This document shows, piece by piece, positions 47,201 through 53,184 of a DNA stretch of 64,000 nt. Position numbers and translations under genes: made by a program. Location: positions 37,123 through 101,122 of the forward strand of contig JAHJDP010000107.1 in NCBI GenBank assembly GCA_018831195.1. Direction: 5' to 3'. A model generated the notes under the pieces. It was not told the DNA's origin. It worked only from the letters and a program-made list of their open reading frames with translations, and ran no database searches. Each line of letters begins with the position of its first letter. Positions within the stretch are counted from its first letter, which is position 1. The stretch is from Candidatus Eisenbacteria bacterium (GTDB lineage Bacteria > Eisenbacteria > RBG-16-71-46 > CAIMUX01 > JAHJDP01).

Positions 47201-48284
47201 TATTTATCTCGTCGCCATCGACGGGAACACTGCTGCCCACCACGTTGAAGGTCATATCGGTGATATAGAACGTGGCGCTGTAGGAGCCGATGAAGGGGGT
47301 ATTGAAGGCGCCGCTATTGGCGTCGATACCCCAGTTGCCGTCGTCGGCAAAATGATCATCGAACCAATCCAAGAAGGAATTGGGATCCATCGGCTCGTCT
47401 AAGGTAATCCAGAGCTCATCATTGCCCGTATCGACATCGTCATGATCGTTATAGTAAGCCGCGCGAAGGATCGGACCCTGGTTCGTTGTGACCCATCTCT
47501 GCGCAACAGAGTTGTTGATATTGTCCGAATCCCAACGCACCGACGACGCCGCCAGATTCAATTCGGTCACGCCCGGGCGACACATACGGAAATGATTGGT
47601 CGCTCCAATCGCGCGATCGATATCCGCCGTTCTGTCATCAACGTTGAAGTTGACATCGATCTCGGTCGCTCCGTCCATATCGGATAGTTCGGCCGTATCC
47701 TCGAAATCGTCCCCTTCACATGTTGACGCCAAAATGTCGTGGTCAAACGTCACACGGAACAGATCATCATCGGGATTACTGTTCAGTGCGGCCTGTAATT
47801 CCACGTCAATCATGACGGGACCCCGCTGGAAAGCAATCCAGGTGGTCTGACGGTTCCCGACATTGCCGCCGACAGCCTTGACGACGTCGGGAGCAATCAA
47901 CCGGATCTGTTCCGTGCCATCGTTGACGAACCCTGCATCAAAGTCCGTCACAACGACAACATTGTTAAAGCCTCCTCCGTCGAATGCGAAGGTGGCTCCC
48001 GTCATATCAAACGTAGCCTCGAAATCATTCTCATCCGGCAAGGCATTCAAGTCCTCGTTGAAGACGAGAATGAGCTCCGGATCAGCTCCTCCACCATCCG
48101 GCCAGTAGGTGGCCGCCACTAAGTAGGGCCCACCGTCGGAGGGAAAAGCGGGATAGTTAATGACTGAGTTGTTTCGAGGCTCGACACTTAGCAAGTCCGA
48201 TTGGACTGCGCCGATCCACAACCCGGCCAGCGCTATCAGCAACGCTGATCCAACGATGACAGGCGTCCAAAATTTCCGACTCAT
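32250..48284 (-). CDS. Giant secreted multidomain surface protein (5344 residues) with Ig-like domains, Ca-binding loops and C-terminal FlgD-like module
   Basis: Unbroken over 16 kb. A signal-peptide-like helix (residues 9-26) is followed by four tandem repeats of about 103-117 residues, each beginning 'GP..' (Gly at 52, 155, 270, 387) and containing a DELxI-like strand. Much of the rest is a train of Ig-like/cadherin-like units joined by hinge motifs such as WDTIAPTV, VDLTAPTA, VDRTPPVV, YDKEKPTV, ITDMEPPTA; I count about 15. Asp-rich loops of the DxDxDG kind (DADGDGYSS, VNGDGVINS, NDGDGLYDE) suggest calcium binding. A cysteine cluster lies near residue 4530. The last 104 residues are a FlgD/type 9-sorting-like module (YPNPFNPSEG ... 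LANGAYIVRI). Start ATG 48284 has GGAGG eight bases upstream; the frame stays open to 48497 but there it has no signal peptide at its N-terminus. Probably an adhesin or surface-layer fibre; function not shown. Confidence 0.88.
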   Translation of the reverse strand: MSRKFWTPVIVGSALLIALAGLWIGAVQSDLLSVEPRNNSVINYPAFPSDGGPYLVAATYWPDGGGADPELILVFNEDLNALPDENDFEATFDMTGATFAFDGGGFNNVVVVTDFDAGFVNDGTEQIRLIAPDVVKAVGGNVGNRQTTWIAFQRGPVMIDVELQAALNSNPDDDLFRVTFDHDILASTCEGDDFEDTAELSDMDGATEIDVNFNVDDRTADIDRAIGATNHFRMCRPGVTELNLAASSVRWDSDNINNSVAQRWVTTNQGPILRAAYYNDHDDVDTGNDELWITLDEPMDPNSFLDWFDDHFADDGNWGIDANSGAFNTPFIGSYSATFYITDMTFNVVGSSVPVDGDEINTAVNALDDYQGAAQTMPGNTVAINRGPGIIRAIYDDKQTSTATDDELVIYTNEELVFADLDTTDFEVVGFNFESGIDGGTYDSPEGLGRIVFRGFTTVVPVGCQIRGAADATPITGDQSGDDFDYDSWVLIEDESRPWRMEAVEDPLLTYDRWDGTAAVDSMFLGWDEAGTIDDSNQYLLWVAKGDTPASTVESVTWADNYIGNAIPVGNRTSAFLHTNQQIVILIDPDGDEPAFAPYVQRTADSQDIEEGDQLWFLLAPVDGSGNAQWVSQTGGEALIFGGFVVGPLCPPRDYISVNSFPSVADSTSWDHDVIHVVGDSIPGFGTVYTVYGDPGAVPCEADSVRIYLDHTGDVPAGAMVVNSPVDAGDESFAPVVLNPDGAPLMLGANQAQTLYIWAVNDGDLSQDPDGAGPLAGFATTRNYAGPDAAGGIPFDQEKPSLVVATAEPYDAWNPHRIYNNMDYVNIRLQASGMFDVDGDAVADATGNAILAIWADFTQIDLATGSITNFGTPADSIWFVSMGADQIDNDLDWDYVAFTDDVGLDGVAATNDPGEGDELPTFGDPFVDENGDGDWDEGETFLDVVNAESDQQGVFNPGEPNLDSQDSDEFSWYEIRSNKAGLAERGDIRQGYHVTEAITSKDLPTFVEMFNLPVVLHVEDNGVGTVFDDSPPDPTLDRSLEQFATFNGGDPTKRFILEMDDVVPTPIEWTSIELGGAGGTELLEPGDPTTYNLGRYVNLEASALSDYDVLNLQMQVYTPTGGWQPIATDFYDNGLFRDVGNDGAPGLEGYNEDAFLLPNAGTPPAGYEPQGGSPDPEGLVSALESDGVDNDEDGTIDEVGEGIDLQDPDVVDASQTSETDDGVAPLDGIHSENDYTDNDNDAFFVYDAYTGAITWYNIDERRETSVGSGVDDDLDDDNDGDTDEADEAPEGEGYDPRYDNDEDGIMGGQKVAIQVGVGTNMVLFRQPGYNGMIYVDASHVMGDRLVGGAANTAPFYANTTAYTEVAPEGFEVLTLSSRTGGTAPWTALGATAGADSTATQVFNYATLKDDDLDLGLITNLFGLTADGITEYKIRANAWDQPGNTNAASSEELVFTVDLTAPTAMIPGCGDTPTEDPPADFADVNLDTPMIEIYDAGKHPATYTLEADAESDTKIVTFAESYDGGTTWTDIGTDNDAPFTIEWPASGAMYTMNNYPAANADTVLFRALAEDAFGNMQLEVDACILTVKVIDGTNPSTALTKLTWAGGSDLDLTNGATLPQDYTVNIWVSIEDNDVVDIDPTAGITLVPLTWCGGLDMRPGDRAVNDDAAGGIDGQGVLDTNGLPDDPGEYVGTWPGTGPDGADAADEWGTAGTDDYRTNDIYKIVFEMREVPDGDWEQIDTVLGTIVTDGGEVQTVDFTQPVKVAWNTMGLDGDYDLRAWACDIEGNCNTIETQITTVTIVSEGLRAYIQYIEDMTLPYSLYAIHYIHDYEIKEVALQYYFDADGDGCWNDGNNWKTIDIIGEAVADKKGDVALYQGDGTYSVYDVAGQPVMDLTPGGGPAGWYGYVDADGDGYSSKDPVVLDADGDNLYDTGEVVAIGSPTIGDALVHFNTGDDVLDFYVDLDTSASLSPADWILRHNRLQGDNGTTDLWTTNWDPTGLADGNYLVRAVATDETGSIDDSTKACTDPSPIPVEEFTWDTIAPTVVLTEIVLPDLSTIELGTLTMTTPFVPGVNKFVKLVAEVADDDIEDVLIEYRIPPTVTWTALDWNDDDDFFSDIDGTDGFQATDGDAGTLDDELFNDLNGNFLYDGPSVDFVRSAGDNGVVDTPLGWPLLPMVSEEDPAVLADDDGDGVNNEDLSTDPEIPSAPYFVYIPLFEGGVWDLATDTNILLRATATDEMGLVGTDEVAVIFGENAGPETDVIEVFDDGGLAVDVWPTVSDGDDVDILDSSVNELEIFVTAEDVTAIDHVDLMYRLAVSNTSCYDDLTIAERLWMSASDAGMTAKDTEYPYNFVLDISGLPDGIYEFYPMGVDRNGNMTKAPANPYGFKRFLHGAEDFAFVSSPDPDEAAIEIAEGDELVIHGELLDETYEPTVMVSFYFAPRILDEVIDPALISPTWPHDAVLNDGTLTVLNPGIGEAIVLTINGVEATWVSSGTIGMYSTADYYTVIGSTVRFAARPAPTDDIIVDYNYAGSWTAIATGDSWAPYSVEWSPADGGVPYRSDLGWDDADAYDLVAIAHFDVNGDGVINSCDYSEQIASEGNYIVLKDVSRPMVTVLGLTRDTTLPNPDFNWPGNPLFESIAGNVENKLSGEETDVFILAEDVGGSGIASVDLTITAQVVGLTEQSFTVPATKITTLMDYIDIPITMYPEDYYLTYANDTRVDPAQIENVILEITQTVTKDVPMVRQYEMELQADGSYRADARFDVDMIWAYRFIIDLVGDEQVSVVDARNNFEFIPDKELNYASYLKIPATPFWYVHIENRDAATTLYQNAVHRAIATVTDNEGNVGTNLNAETIWPVAKTAGAPQGPIVFFWDPIAPEVTNLWAPSSIVGPMVDTDIYAEVHDFEGNPGIITVAQVIFEYTPNGIDWIPFGIDDDPTDGWSMPFPPAAPLVGPIPAFHAPDDDNYDNDGDGLYDEEDEATADYTIRVVVEDEALNSGFSDAQTPAVTMVVTYDGTIPMATLTAPYDGYLFQVGDLVHVAATASDDGAIHHVQFQYKDGRHVWTDTNGDGHYTSGLDEVWEETDPYTMPPVYDDGTDTPVWDGGDGSFDTADLTEGDFWFDIDQTPQDNGDDPWDMTAPYEVDWNSNEFWWTENDTYVWFGAKAVDTVMNDYRDEVLTVASDMVGASAYIAWINDETIGADEVKAVKGTISVYGPVMNPDYTAFVTLRYASAALEGEITVGIDESPFTADPPGPTPAGDSYYMIAFDTDMVPEGIYTMWAFATDQDGNEAENPLSVQIRVDRTPPVVAYDVWGGGFTNTAPYTDDGIPSNSSLAILPDEFTRDVFFYVTTTDTDVEGIYLEFRYASDPAGFWRTTGLLSGDPSLMFDYEPNLDIGANQVWRFHVEDWADMVTADDGPAQFRGRAVDGAGNDNSLQTDVMDLTIDTMTPTMWDWEDDSPTDQVESGDVVNFVISLKDASTDVFSGRLEYAVNGTSNWVIAGSIDWEGVGVDTENCLWKGEFAWTAPMVYMDTAYKFQVVVRDVVLNEADLGHPLSTTITVEDNIPPDHTKMFHVAAETYWLEDSGDGISDDPYDPNADDDIFIDLNDDGAFTLGTDYVISEGKTQGVVAGTPALYAGNDCNTWPRFYDETFLTGSDDIGTVAREVVLVARTWADDELQDVGLHHVTFLVINDATGDTTTIGRDEYKPFFPLYLWHQIWNTMELNDNGERVYPDGLYHMTAFAVDGEGNLEDIHDGNQEWFPVTVDNTEPIATMDADINMEGIQTTATVERNSVFTLFAFTETEQEDDNVYFWYKRSRDQNVTGSYRAVSGTWDADYPNNDGNPDYTRPYSMDLDLSITPDPITNEPNPDALDPLVVGESYDFVAEAGDIVCNADFYTTAYDDGRHITLTIEDTMAPIVCITSMKRNIGDTTTIENPDSVHAASIDWIKATNFASDLDLVTVDFLYRKAGTTDNWSLADADVFEVGDTYSTTWQLGEWDLQALDHNVWYEVVSVGTDDVGNSDWVEGAANPTSCDPLYIYVDYEAPEFVWYHPTEDATTICDYENVAYGNNGQRRVLDVIIEVPRVAGQPELTNDIDDVVWEWKKTGDPITSYSTSRFASDELHDDIMNTYATTFMIYDNGDGGSDVTAHLATGLYDFRSTIIDVAGNGVMGELKGLVYDKEKPTVDITNIENADPDPTQDPIDFGQTTNVTRGMSVKVFATADDDELNLPRAKETHISQIWFTVQRAGEDITHDLGTIQFDPDDWGDQTDVEAWVIWNTTGLEEGTYWLVAYALDECGNESYSSTVDVVITDMEPPTARIACLDPDLEPHGNDPKTHIWIYAVAESDPYIVDVLFQYDIVGDEPDEGWVNIGIGEEVVCPSQEDSPYTTEELWRARIESSLFADGTVLTLRALAKDEAGNRYGDVDGEPVPTLNVTVQTLADGTVVFVPVRTEPLELAIAQIRSQILTVNEATLVVTAEMANADDVPRLVMRGENSNDIYQDVPMVITMTRTIDNPLKWRAYIDTDALLCGCPSDGGSDESCFCGTISYCVSALDDDLVTDLKGETIGVYPVTEQLGSNGTVSIVAYGELGASGMVPAFSGDTGCLLLAPAERPDLNADEAQYVTPIENTTYHVQLLGASDTEGFRKGFEAVVSIYYDEADLASAEGVDLEAIDETILTVRTWDADWNITGNTLSDVTPVPEENRVWFRVSNLTLPSDKSECEECTGTNPYFTLVVPNQTAPVVVTSILPSSPYPGRQNWTDADPIFTAYLREVGGQEVDWTTVQVQIDGLTVAYVLGYDDGGSDPSGEYITWALGNGVFRLEEADQSDNLYQMVYRHSTIQEDWYDELRDPETGAYLPHKFNVRFKAVNGPDEWIELAGHGSPYEDFYVDRTPVYINFQGGFVQNPLFHNVAGYFNPLATDYQDMLTVWLYDDGSGVFFRRDRMEYLRDLNCDGVLDPADLLSETLPSPGVDWVDWWYWDYYEGGEGWCWLPTEFGLKYDLWLIDREDDQHDVDEIEERVLLHTGTPGELLPFLEPQLDQYSPREGDTLKVRLPIVGDSIIKDGDIIEVTLYSHKTIEENSDGDTYGCSVTDTLYIDGDVVLVGRDCWWDEESQEMHLYHQGILDHARNAGETFVEQRFIVDVTGPQVTFNMPLRMDPETGIALDMTLWDASAGVAVYSVSVKDANGEEMDITDPVFVNGHYTGTVEGPLPTGTYMVNLSITDRVGNTTVMTQELKVQSAILTMTEAHSYPNPFNPSEGNAQITFNLSMEAEVSVKVYDFAGDYVTTLATHELLGGTDEDVSIPWSGQAGGADLANGAYIVRITAKDPDTGRVEQTNVKIVIWRE

Positions 48285-48757
48285 GCCGCGTCCCTCCTTC
48301 GATTCCACCGAGCGGGAACGGATTCCACGGGTGAAGCCCTTCCGTCGTGTACCGCCCTTCCATCCGGGATTCGACCCGGAAAACTGTCCAGATTCCACCG
48401 GCACCCTCCTGGGAATTACCTTACCCATGTCTTCGCTATACCACATGACACAATGAGACGGCTGGACCTCCAAGGAGGCCCGACCGCTCAACCACAATCA
48501 GCCGCGCAAGGCGCGGAAAACCGCTGAGACGACAAACCATTGCCATAAATAGAATTCATGTAAAGAGAAAACTGCAGATTTGAACACGAAAAAGGACCAA
48601 TCGTCCTCAAGGACGACCGGCCGGTCTCCTCTGTAGGGAGGATGTCCTGAATTCCCATCCCGTACCCTGGTTCCATCCACAGTTCCCCAACCATCCATCC
48701 TTGGACGGGTTTGATGACTGATCAACTAGCACTTCAAACAACCGTCCGTGCACAATC
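48285..48757 (-). other. Long 5' leader of the giant gene, with stem-loops
   Basis: About 470 bases separate the nearer candidate promoter from the start codon, with no gene on either strand that I can support. On the minus strand there is a six-pair hairpin, TCGTCC-TTGA-GGACGA (near 48605-48620), followed seven bases on by a TTTTT tract, preceded by GGAGACCGGCCGGTC and CCTCCCTACAGAGGAG. This could be an attenuator or a structured RNA. I could not match it to a known riboswitch class. The region 48940-49170 between here and tRNA-Lys holds G/C-rich short palindromes but nothing identifiable. Confidence 0.35.
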
Positions 48758-48764
48758 GGCGCGT

Positions 48765-48793
48765 AAATTCTCACAGGGCTGACTCCCTGTCAA
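48765..48793 (-). promoter_or_regulatory. Candidate promoter of the giant gene (downstream one)
   Basis: Minus strand: -35 TTGACA (48793-48788), 17-base spacer, -10-like GAATTT (48770-48765). The -35 is perfect, the -10 poor. The start would be near 48757. Confidence 0.35.
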
Positions 48794-48909
48794 GGGCAAA
48801 TTTAGGGGCGATCAGAGTCTCGTGCGACTCCAAACGCTCCATACGCCGGTTTTTTCAGGCCCAGTATGCACTCCATACATGAAAGTGCTGGAAGCCCAAA
48901 GCCTGACCG

Positions 48910-48938
48910 AAGTTAGCAAGGAGGGAGAATTGAGTCAA
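48910..48938 (-). promoter_or_regulatory. Candidate promoter of the giant gene (upstream one)
   Basis: Minus strand: -35 TTGACT (48938-48933), 17-base spacer, -10-like TAACTT (48915-48910). It lies about 235 bases after the end of tRNA-Lys and about 145 bases upstream of the other candidate. One of the two, or read-through from tRNA-Lys, must drive the giant gene. Confidence 0.3.
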
Positions 48939-49172
48939 TAAAAAGAATTGCCACCCGCCCGGCATGTTGATTTCTGGGCCGAGCCGAGGGCCTTTTTGGG
49001 GTCTCCCCTCCCTGGGAGTTTTGGGCTGTTGCTGCCCCGACTTCCCCCCCCAAATGCACCTAGAAGCCGAGTCTTCCTCTTGAAGCAACTATCGGCCCGG
49101 ACCGGGTTCACTTTAGCCAAAAGTCCAAAAAATATATGTGGGAGGGATTAAAAAAATCATAAAGAAAGGATG

Positions 49173-49245
49173 TGAGCCGCCTGGGACTTGAACCCAGGAC
49201 CCTCTGCTTAAAAGGCAGATGCTCTGCCGACTGAGCTAGCGGCTC
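49173..49245 (-). tRNA. tRNA-Lys (anticodon UUU)
   Basis: Minus-strand cloverleaf: acceptor GAGCCGC paired with GCGGCTC, D-stem GCTC/GAGC, anticodon stem TCTGC/GCAGA around loop CTTTTAA (anticodon TTT), T-stem CTGGG/CCCAG with TTCAAGT loop, discriminator A. All stems are fully paired. The 3' CCA is not encoded (CAT follows the discriminator). A T-rich stretch follows within 40 bases. Confidence 0.95.
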
Positions 49246-49303
49246 ATGGAACCACATTGAATGGACCGCAAGAAAGGTCTTCGAGAGGGACCATCCAAAA
49301 TTC

Positions 49304-49332
49304 ATCGTACAATGCTTCAGGATTTTCAACAA
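49304..49332 (-). promoter_or_regulatory. Candidate promoter of tRNA-Lys
   Basis: Minus strand: -35 TTGTTG (49332-49327), 17-base spacer, -10 TACGAT (49309-49304). It lies in the 107-base gap between the purA stop and the tRNA. Moderate matches only. Confidence 0.35.
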
Positions 49333-49352
49333 GTAAAGGAATCGGATGCATC

Positions 49353-50633
49353 CTATCCGACGCGGATCAGGGATTCCCGTTCGGGACCGACCGACACCCA
49401 ATCAACGCGGCAATCCAACGTTTCCGCGATCCGTCGCACATACATTCGGGCCGGTCTGGACAGCCGGGTCCAATCCGATCCGGCCGGAAGAGGCTCGTTC
49501 CATCCCTCCACCTCTTCATAAACAGGTTGTACTTTTTTAAGTGTCATCGGGCTGGCGTCTGAACGCTCGACGCGACGCCCGTTCAGCTGATAACTTGTAC
49601 AAATCTTCAGGGGCCGCATCCCCTGGAGAATGTCCAATTTTGTTATGACCAAACCGGTGACGCCGTTCAACTCCACGGCCCGCCTCAACAAGACAAGATC
49701 CAGCCACCCACACCGCCGCGGCCGACCGGTGGTCGCCCCGTATTCTCCAGCCCGCCGGCGGAAAGGCTCAGCCGTGGCTGCTTCCATCTCGGTAGGAAAG
49801 GGCCCTTCTCCAACCCGGGTTGTATAAGCCTTCGCGATTCCGATGATGCGGTCGACCGATGTCGGCGGCAGGCCAAGTCCGATGCAAACAGATCCAGAAA
49901 TAGTATGGCTGGAGGTGACATAGGGATAGGTTCCATGATCCACATCCAATAAAGCACCCTGCGCCCCCTCGGCAAGAATCCTCTCTCCCCGCTTCACGGC
50001 ATCCAGGAGAATCCCCGTCGTATCCTCCAGCAAAGGTATCAACTGTTCCCGGATTTCGAGAAAACGGCGGATCAACCCCTCCACCCCTCCGGCCGCCTCC
50101 TCTGGTAAAGGGGCTCCCTTCGCCAGGCGCTGGGCATCCCAAAGCTCCCAAGCCCTCTCGAGCCCCTCCCGCAAGGGGGCCTCGGCGAGAAAGGCCTCCA
50201 TTCTGAGTCCCCGGCGCGCCACCTTCCCCTCATAGGAAGGCCCGATTCCCCGCCGGGTCGTGCCGATCGCTTCATCAGCTCTGGAGAGGCTTTCTTCCCA
50301 TCGATGGATCGGAGTCACACAATGAGCATGCCGGCTGACCTGGAGTCTTTTGGTCACATCGATCCCTTCCGCCTCCAGAGCCGCCACCTCCTTGAGCAGC
50401 TCAAAAGGATCGATAACGACTCCATTGCCAAGGATGCATCGCACGTCCGGCCGCAGGATGCCTGAGGGAATGAGATGCAAAACATGTGTTTTCCCTCCAA
50501 CGGAGAGGGTGTGACCCGCATTGGCGCCCCCTTGAAACCGGGCCACCCAATCGGCCTCTCCCGCCATCGAGTCGATGATCTTTCCTTTTCCCTCATCGCC
50601 CCACTGACACCCGACCACAACGGTTACCGGCAT
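49353..50633 (-). CDS. purA: Adenylosuccinate synthetase
   Basis: PurA joins IMP and aspartate with GTP, the first committed step to AMP. The 426 residues show the N-terminal GTP loop VVGCQWGDEGKGKIID, the substrate segment ARFQGGANAGHTL, GIGPSYEGKVARRGLRM, EGAQGALLDVDHGTYPYVTSSH and the late CTSYQLNGRRVE. ATG 50633 has GGAG seven bases upstream and gives the family N-terminus (MPVTVVVGCQ). The frame is open to 50666 but adds only a non-conserved stretch. An eight-pair hairpin (50694-50727) lies in the 205-base gap after lon. Confidence 0.96.
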   Translation of the reverse strand: MPVTVVVGCQWGDEGKGKIIDSMAGEADWVARFQGGANAGHTLSVGGKTHVLHLIPSGILRPDVRCILGNGVVIDPFELLKEVAALEAEGIDVTKRLQVSRHAHCVTPIHRWEESLSRADEAIGTTRRGIGPSYEGKVARRGLRMEAFLAEAPLREGLERAWELWDAQRLAKGAPLPEEAAGGVEGLIRRFLEIREQLIPLLEDTTGILLDAVKRGERILAEGAQGALLDVDHGTYPYVTSSHTISGSVCIGLGLPPTSVDRIIGIAKAYTTRVGEGPFPTEMEAATAEPFRRRAGEYGATTGRPRRCGWLDLVLLRRAVELNGVTGLVITKLDILQGMRPLKICTSYQLNGRRVERSDASPMTLKKVQPVYEEVEGWNEPLPAGSDWTRLSRPARMYVRRIAETLDCRVDWVSVGPERESLIRVG

Positions 50634-50838
50634 CTTGTCTCTCCATTCCGATTCCAGCTGGCACAACTCATCGTCACGGCATATGAAGCCGCTCTCTCCG
50701 ATTTCGGAAAGTTTATCCCTCGGAGAGCTTGTCGGGAAAAACCACGGCGAACGTGAGGGTGCCCCCCTATTGTGGTTCGCGTCAAGCCTTCAGAGTCTGA
50801 TTCGAATCTAAAAGATCATTTTATTCGAGGGGTGGGAT

Positions 50839-53184
50839 TCAGGCGGCATGTTGACAGGGGTCGGCCAATTCGGACCATTGGGACTTGAGGCCATATTCCA
50901 AAATTTGTGAAGCCTCCCGCACCGGCAGGCATCGCAGGGCCTCCCGAGCCGCCGCGGGGAGAGCATCGACATCAGCGCTCTGATCCGCAGGGAAAAGGAC
51001 CAACTGAATTCCTTCCCTCCAGGCGGCGAGGAATTTCTCTCGCAGTCCGCCAACCGGCATGATCCGTCCATGGAGTGTAATTTCTCCCGTCAAGGCCAGA
51101 TGATCGGCGGCCGGAATCGACCTCAGGGCGCTGACAAGAGCCAAATAGATCGCCGCTCCGGCGGAGGGGCCGTCCTTCGCCAACTCACCGCGGGGAAGAT
51201 GCACATGGATGTCCATCGGTGATGCCGACGGATGGACGATGCCATGGGCCCTGGCGCAGGTTAAAGCGGCTCGAACAGAATCCTTGAGAGCAGATCCCGC
51301 CCCGCCGGTAACAAGGATCTTCCCCCGCCCCGGCAAAACCATAACCTCCACCGGCAAGACCTCTCCCCCCACCGAGGTCACTCCCAAACCCAGCGTCCGC
51401 CCGATATTGCCCTCTAAGGATATTCCAGGTGAGGGGAAGGGAGGCGGTCCCAGATCCGTCCTCAGGCGGCCTACACCAGGACTGATCCCGGCCGGGCCAC
51501 CCTCGACCTGCCTCAGGACGGTCCGACGGCAGAGATGCGCCAAAGCCCTCTCCGCACCACGGACGCCCGCCTCATGGGTGTAGTGGCGAATGAGATGCCG
51601 AATTTCATCTTCGTGCAGCGACAACTCTCCTGCCTTCAGACCGTGGAGCCGCTCCATCTTCGGGATGAGATGCTCGACGGCAATGCGGACTTTCTCCTCC
51701 TCGTGATACCCAGGCAAGGGGAGGATCTCCAGGCGGTCTTTTAGGGCCGGAGGAATTCCCACCACGGAATTCGCGGTCGCAATGAAAAGGACCTGGCGGA
51801 GATCATAATCGACCTCGAGATAATGATCAGAGAAGGATTTGTTTTGCTCGGGATCGAGGATCTCAAGGAGAGCGGCCGCAGGATTCCCACGGACATCAGC
51901 CCCCAGCTTATCGATCTCATCGAGCATCAATACGGGATTGATGGTTCCGGTGCGTCGCAGGGCCTGAATAATCCGGCCCGGCATCGATCCGACATAGGTT
52001 CGGCGATGCCCCCGGATTTCCGCCTCATCCCGGATGCCGCCAAGGCTGATGCGGGCGAACTTCCGTCCCAGAGCCGTGGCAATCGATTGCCCGAGGCTGG
52101 TCTTGCCCACACCCGGCGGGCCGATGAGGGCCAGAATGGTCGGAGGCAGACACCGTGTCTGCCGGATGACAGCGACGGCCTCGAGAATTCTCTCTTTTAC
52201 CGGTTCTAGACCTTCGTGATCCTTATTTAAGATGCGCCGGGCCCTTTTCAAATCGGTGCGATCTTTGGTTTTTTTCTTCCAGGGCAAGGCAAGCAGCCAA
52301 TCGATATAGGTCCGCACGACAACGCCCTCAGGTGAAAGGGGCGGCATGTGGGATAATCGATGCGCCTCCTCCAGAGCGCGGATCTGGATCGGATTCGGCA
52401 GCTCACTGCACTGAATGAGTCGAACCAAATCTTCACCAGTGCCCGGAGAGCGCTCGGAAGGAGGTCCCGCTTCGGTCAGGAGATCCCGCCTTGAATGAGG
52501 CGGCGCGAGACGGCTGATTTCCATCTTCATGCAGGATTCGAGCTGTCGCACCTGGTCCTGAAGATCGAGTGACTGCAGAATTTCCTGTCTCTTTGAAGGA
52601 GAAACGAGGAGATGGGCCGCGATAAACTCCAGAAGCTGCGCGGGGCTTCTAATCGTCCCCAATTCCTCGGTCAAGCCGGGCGAATGACGCGGTTCGAGTT
52701 TAGAATATTCTGAGAAGAGACTCCGAAGATGGACCAGGTCTCTTATGATCCCCGGCTTCTTTCCGACTTGGATATCGCCGAGCAGTTCCGCAGTGGCAAG
52801 TTGCCATCCCCCCTGATCCTTTGCCTGCTCCCATCGGGCACGGACCTCTCCTTGGAGAACAACCCGAAGCCCCGGGGCTTCGCCGTCGACGGCCTGGATG
52901 ATGTTGGCAAGGGTCCCCACCGAGTGAAGCCTGGAGGGATCAGGGTGATCCTCGATAGAATCTTTCTGCAGCGTGACCAGAACCCGGCGATCCAATTGGA
53001 GTGCCGCTTCGAGGGCCAGGCGGGTCTCCGGCCGTGAAAAATAGAGAGGAATCGTGACCCCTGGGAAAAGGACTTGATCCCTCAGGGGTACCAAGGGAAC
53101 CGAAATCCGAGGACCCTGCTGTCGCGGTTCCTTTGGTCTCTCCGGCGAGAGGCTGTGCTCAAGCTTCTTTTTTGGAAGCCTCAC
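50839..53184 (-). CDS. lon: ATP-dependent protease Lon
   Basis: Lon is a cytoplasmic AAA+ serine protease for damaged and regulatory proteins. The 781 residues contain the N-terminal LON substrate domain ([14 protein letters not shown]), the ATPase with Walker [11 protein letters not shown] and Walker [12 protein letters not shown], and the protease domain with catalytic Ser in KDGPSAG and Lys in [10 protein letters not shown]. The start is a GTG at 53184, 26 bases inside the end of clpX; no in-frame ATG exists before the LON domain and no ribosome site is evident, so translational coupling to clpX is likely. The protease domain is preceded by a proline-rich insert ([11 protein letters not shown]). 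Confidence 0.95.
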   Translation of the reverse strand: MRLPKKKLEHSLSPERPKEPRQQGPRISVPLVPLRDQVLFPGVTIPLYFSRPETRLALEAALQLDRRVLVTLQKDSIEDHPDPSRLHSVGTLANIIQAVDGEAPGLRVVLQGEVRARWEQAKDQGGWQLATAELLGDIQVGKKPGIIRDLVHLRSLFSEYSKLEPRHSPGLTEELGTIRSPAQLLEFIAAHLLVSPSKRQEILQSLDLQDQVRQLESCMKMEISRLAPPHSRRDLLTEAGPPSERSPGTGEDLVRLIQCSELPNPIQIRALEEAHRLSHMPPLSPEGVVVRTYIDWLLALPWKKKTKDRTDLKRARRILNKDHEGLEPVKERILEAVAVIRQTRCLPPTILALIGPPGVGKTSLGQSIATALGRKFARISLGGIRDEAEIRGHRRTYVGSMPGRIIQALRRTGTINPVLMLDEIDKLGADVRGNPAAALLEILDPEQNKSFSDHYLEVDYDLRQVLFIATANSVVGIPPALKDRLEILPLPGYHEEEKVRIAVEHLIPKMERLHGLKAGELSLHEDEIRHLIRHYTHEAGVRGAERALAHLCRRTVLRQVEGGPAGISPGVGRLRTDLGPPPFPSPGISLEGNIGRTLGLGVTSVGGEVLPVEVMVLPGRGKILVTGGAGSALKDSVRAALTCARAHGIVHPSASPMDIHVHLPRGELAKDGPSAGAAIYLALVSALRSIPAADHLALTGEITLHGRIMPVGGLREKFLAAWREGIQLVLFPADQSADVDALPAAAREALRCLPVREASQILEYGLKSQWSELADPCQHAA

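Noticed and set aside
48285..48497. Upstream in-frame extension of the giant protein by 71 codons
   Set aside because: It would bury the signal peptide, has Arg-rich unrelated sequence and no ribosome site; ATG 48284 has GGAGG and a signal peptide right after it.
48770..48830. Possible c-di-GMP-type riboswitch (GGGCAAA-like words) in the giant gene leader
   Set aside because: The conserved core and the paired arms of that class could not be lined up on either strand.
48940..49110. Short open frames on both strands in the G/C-rich stretch before tRNA-Lys
   Set aside because: Composition is low-complexity (proline/glycine/leucine), no start signals, and no recognisable product.
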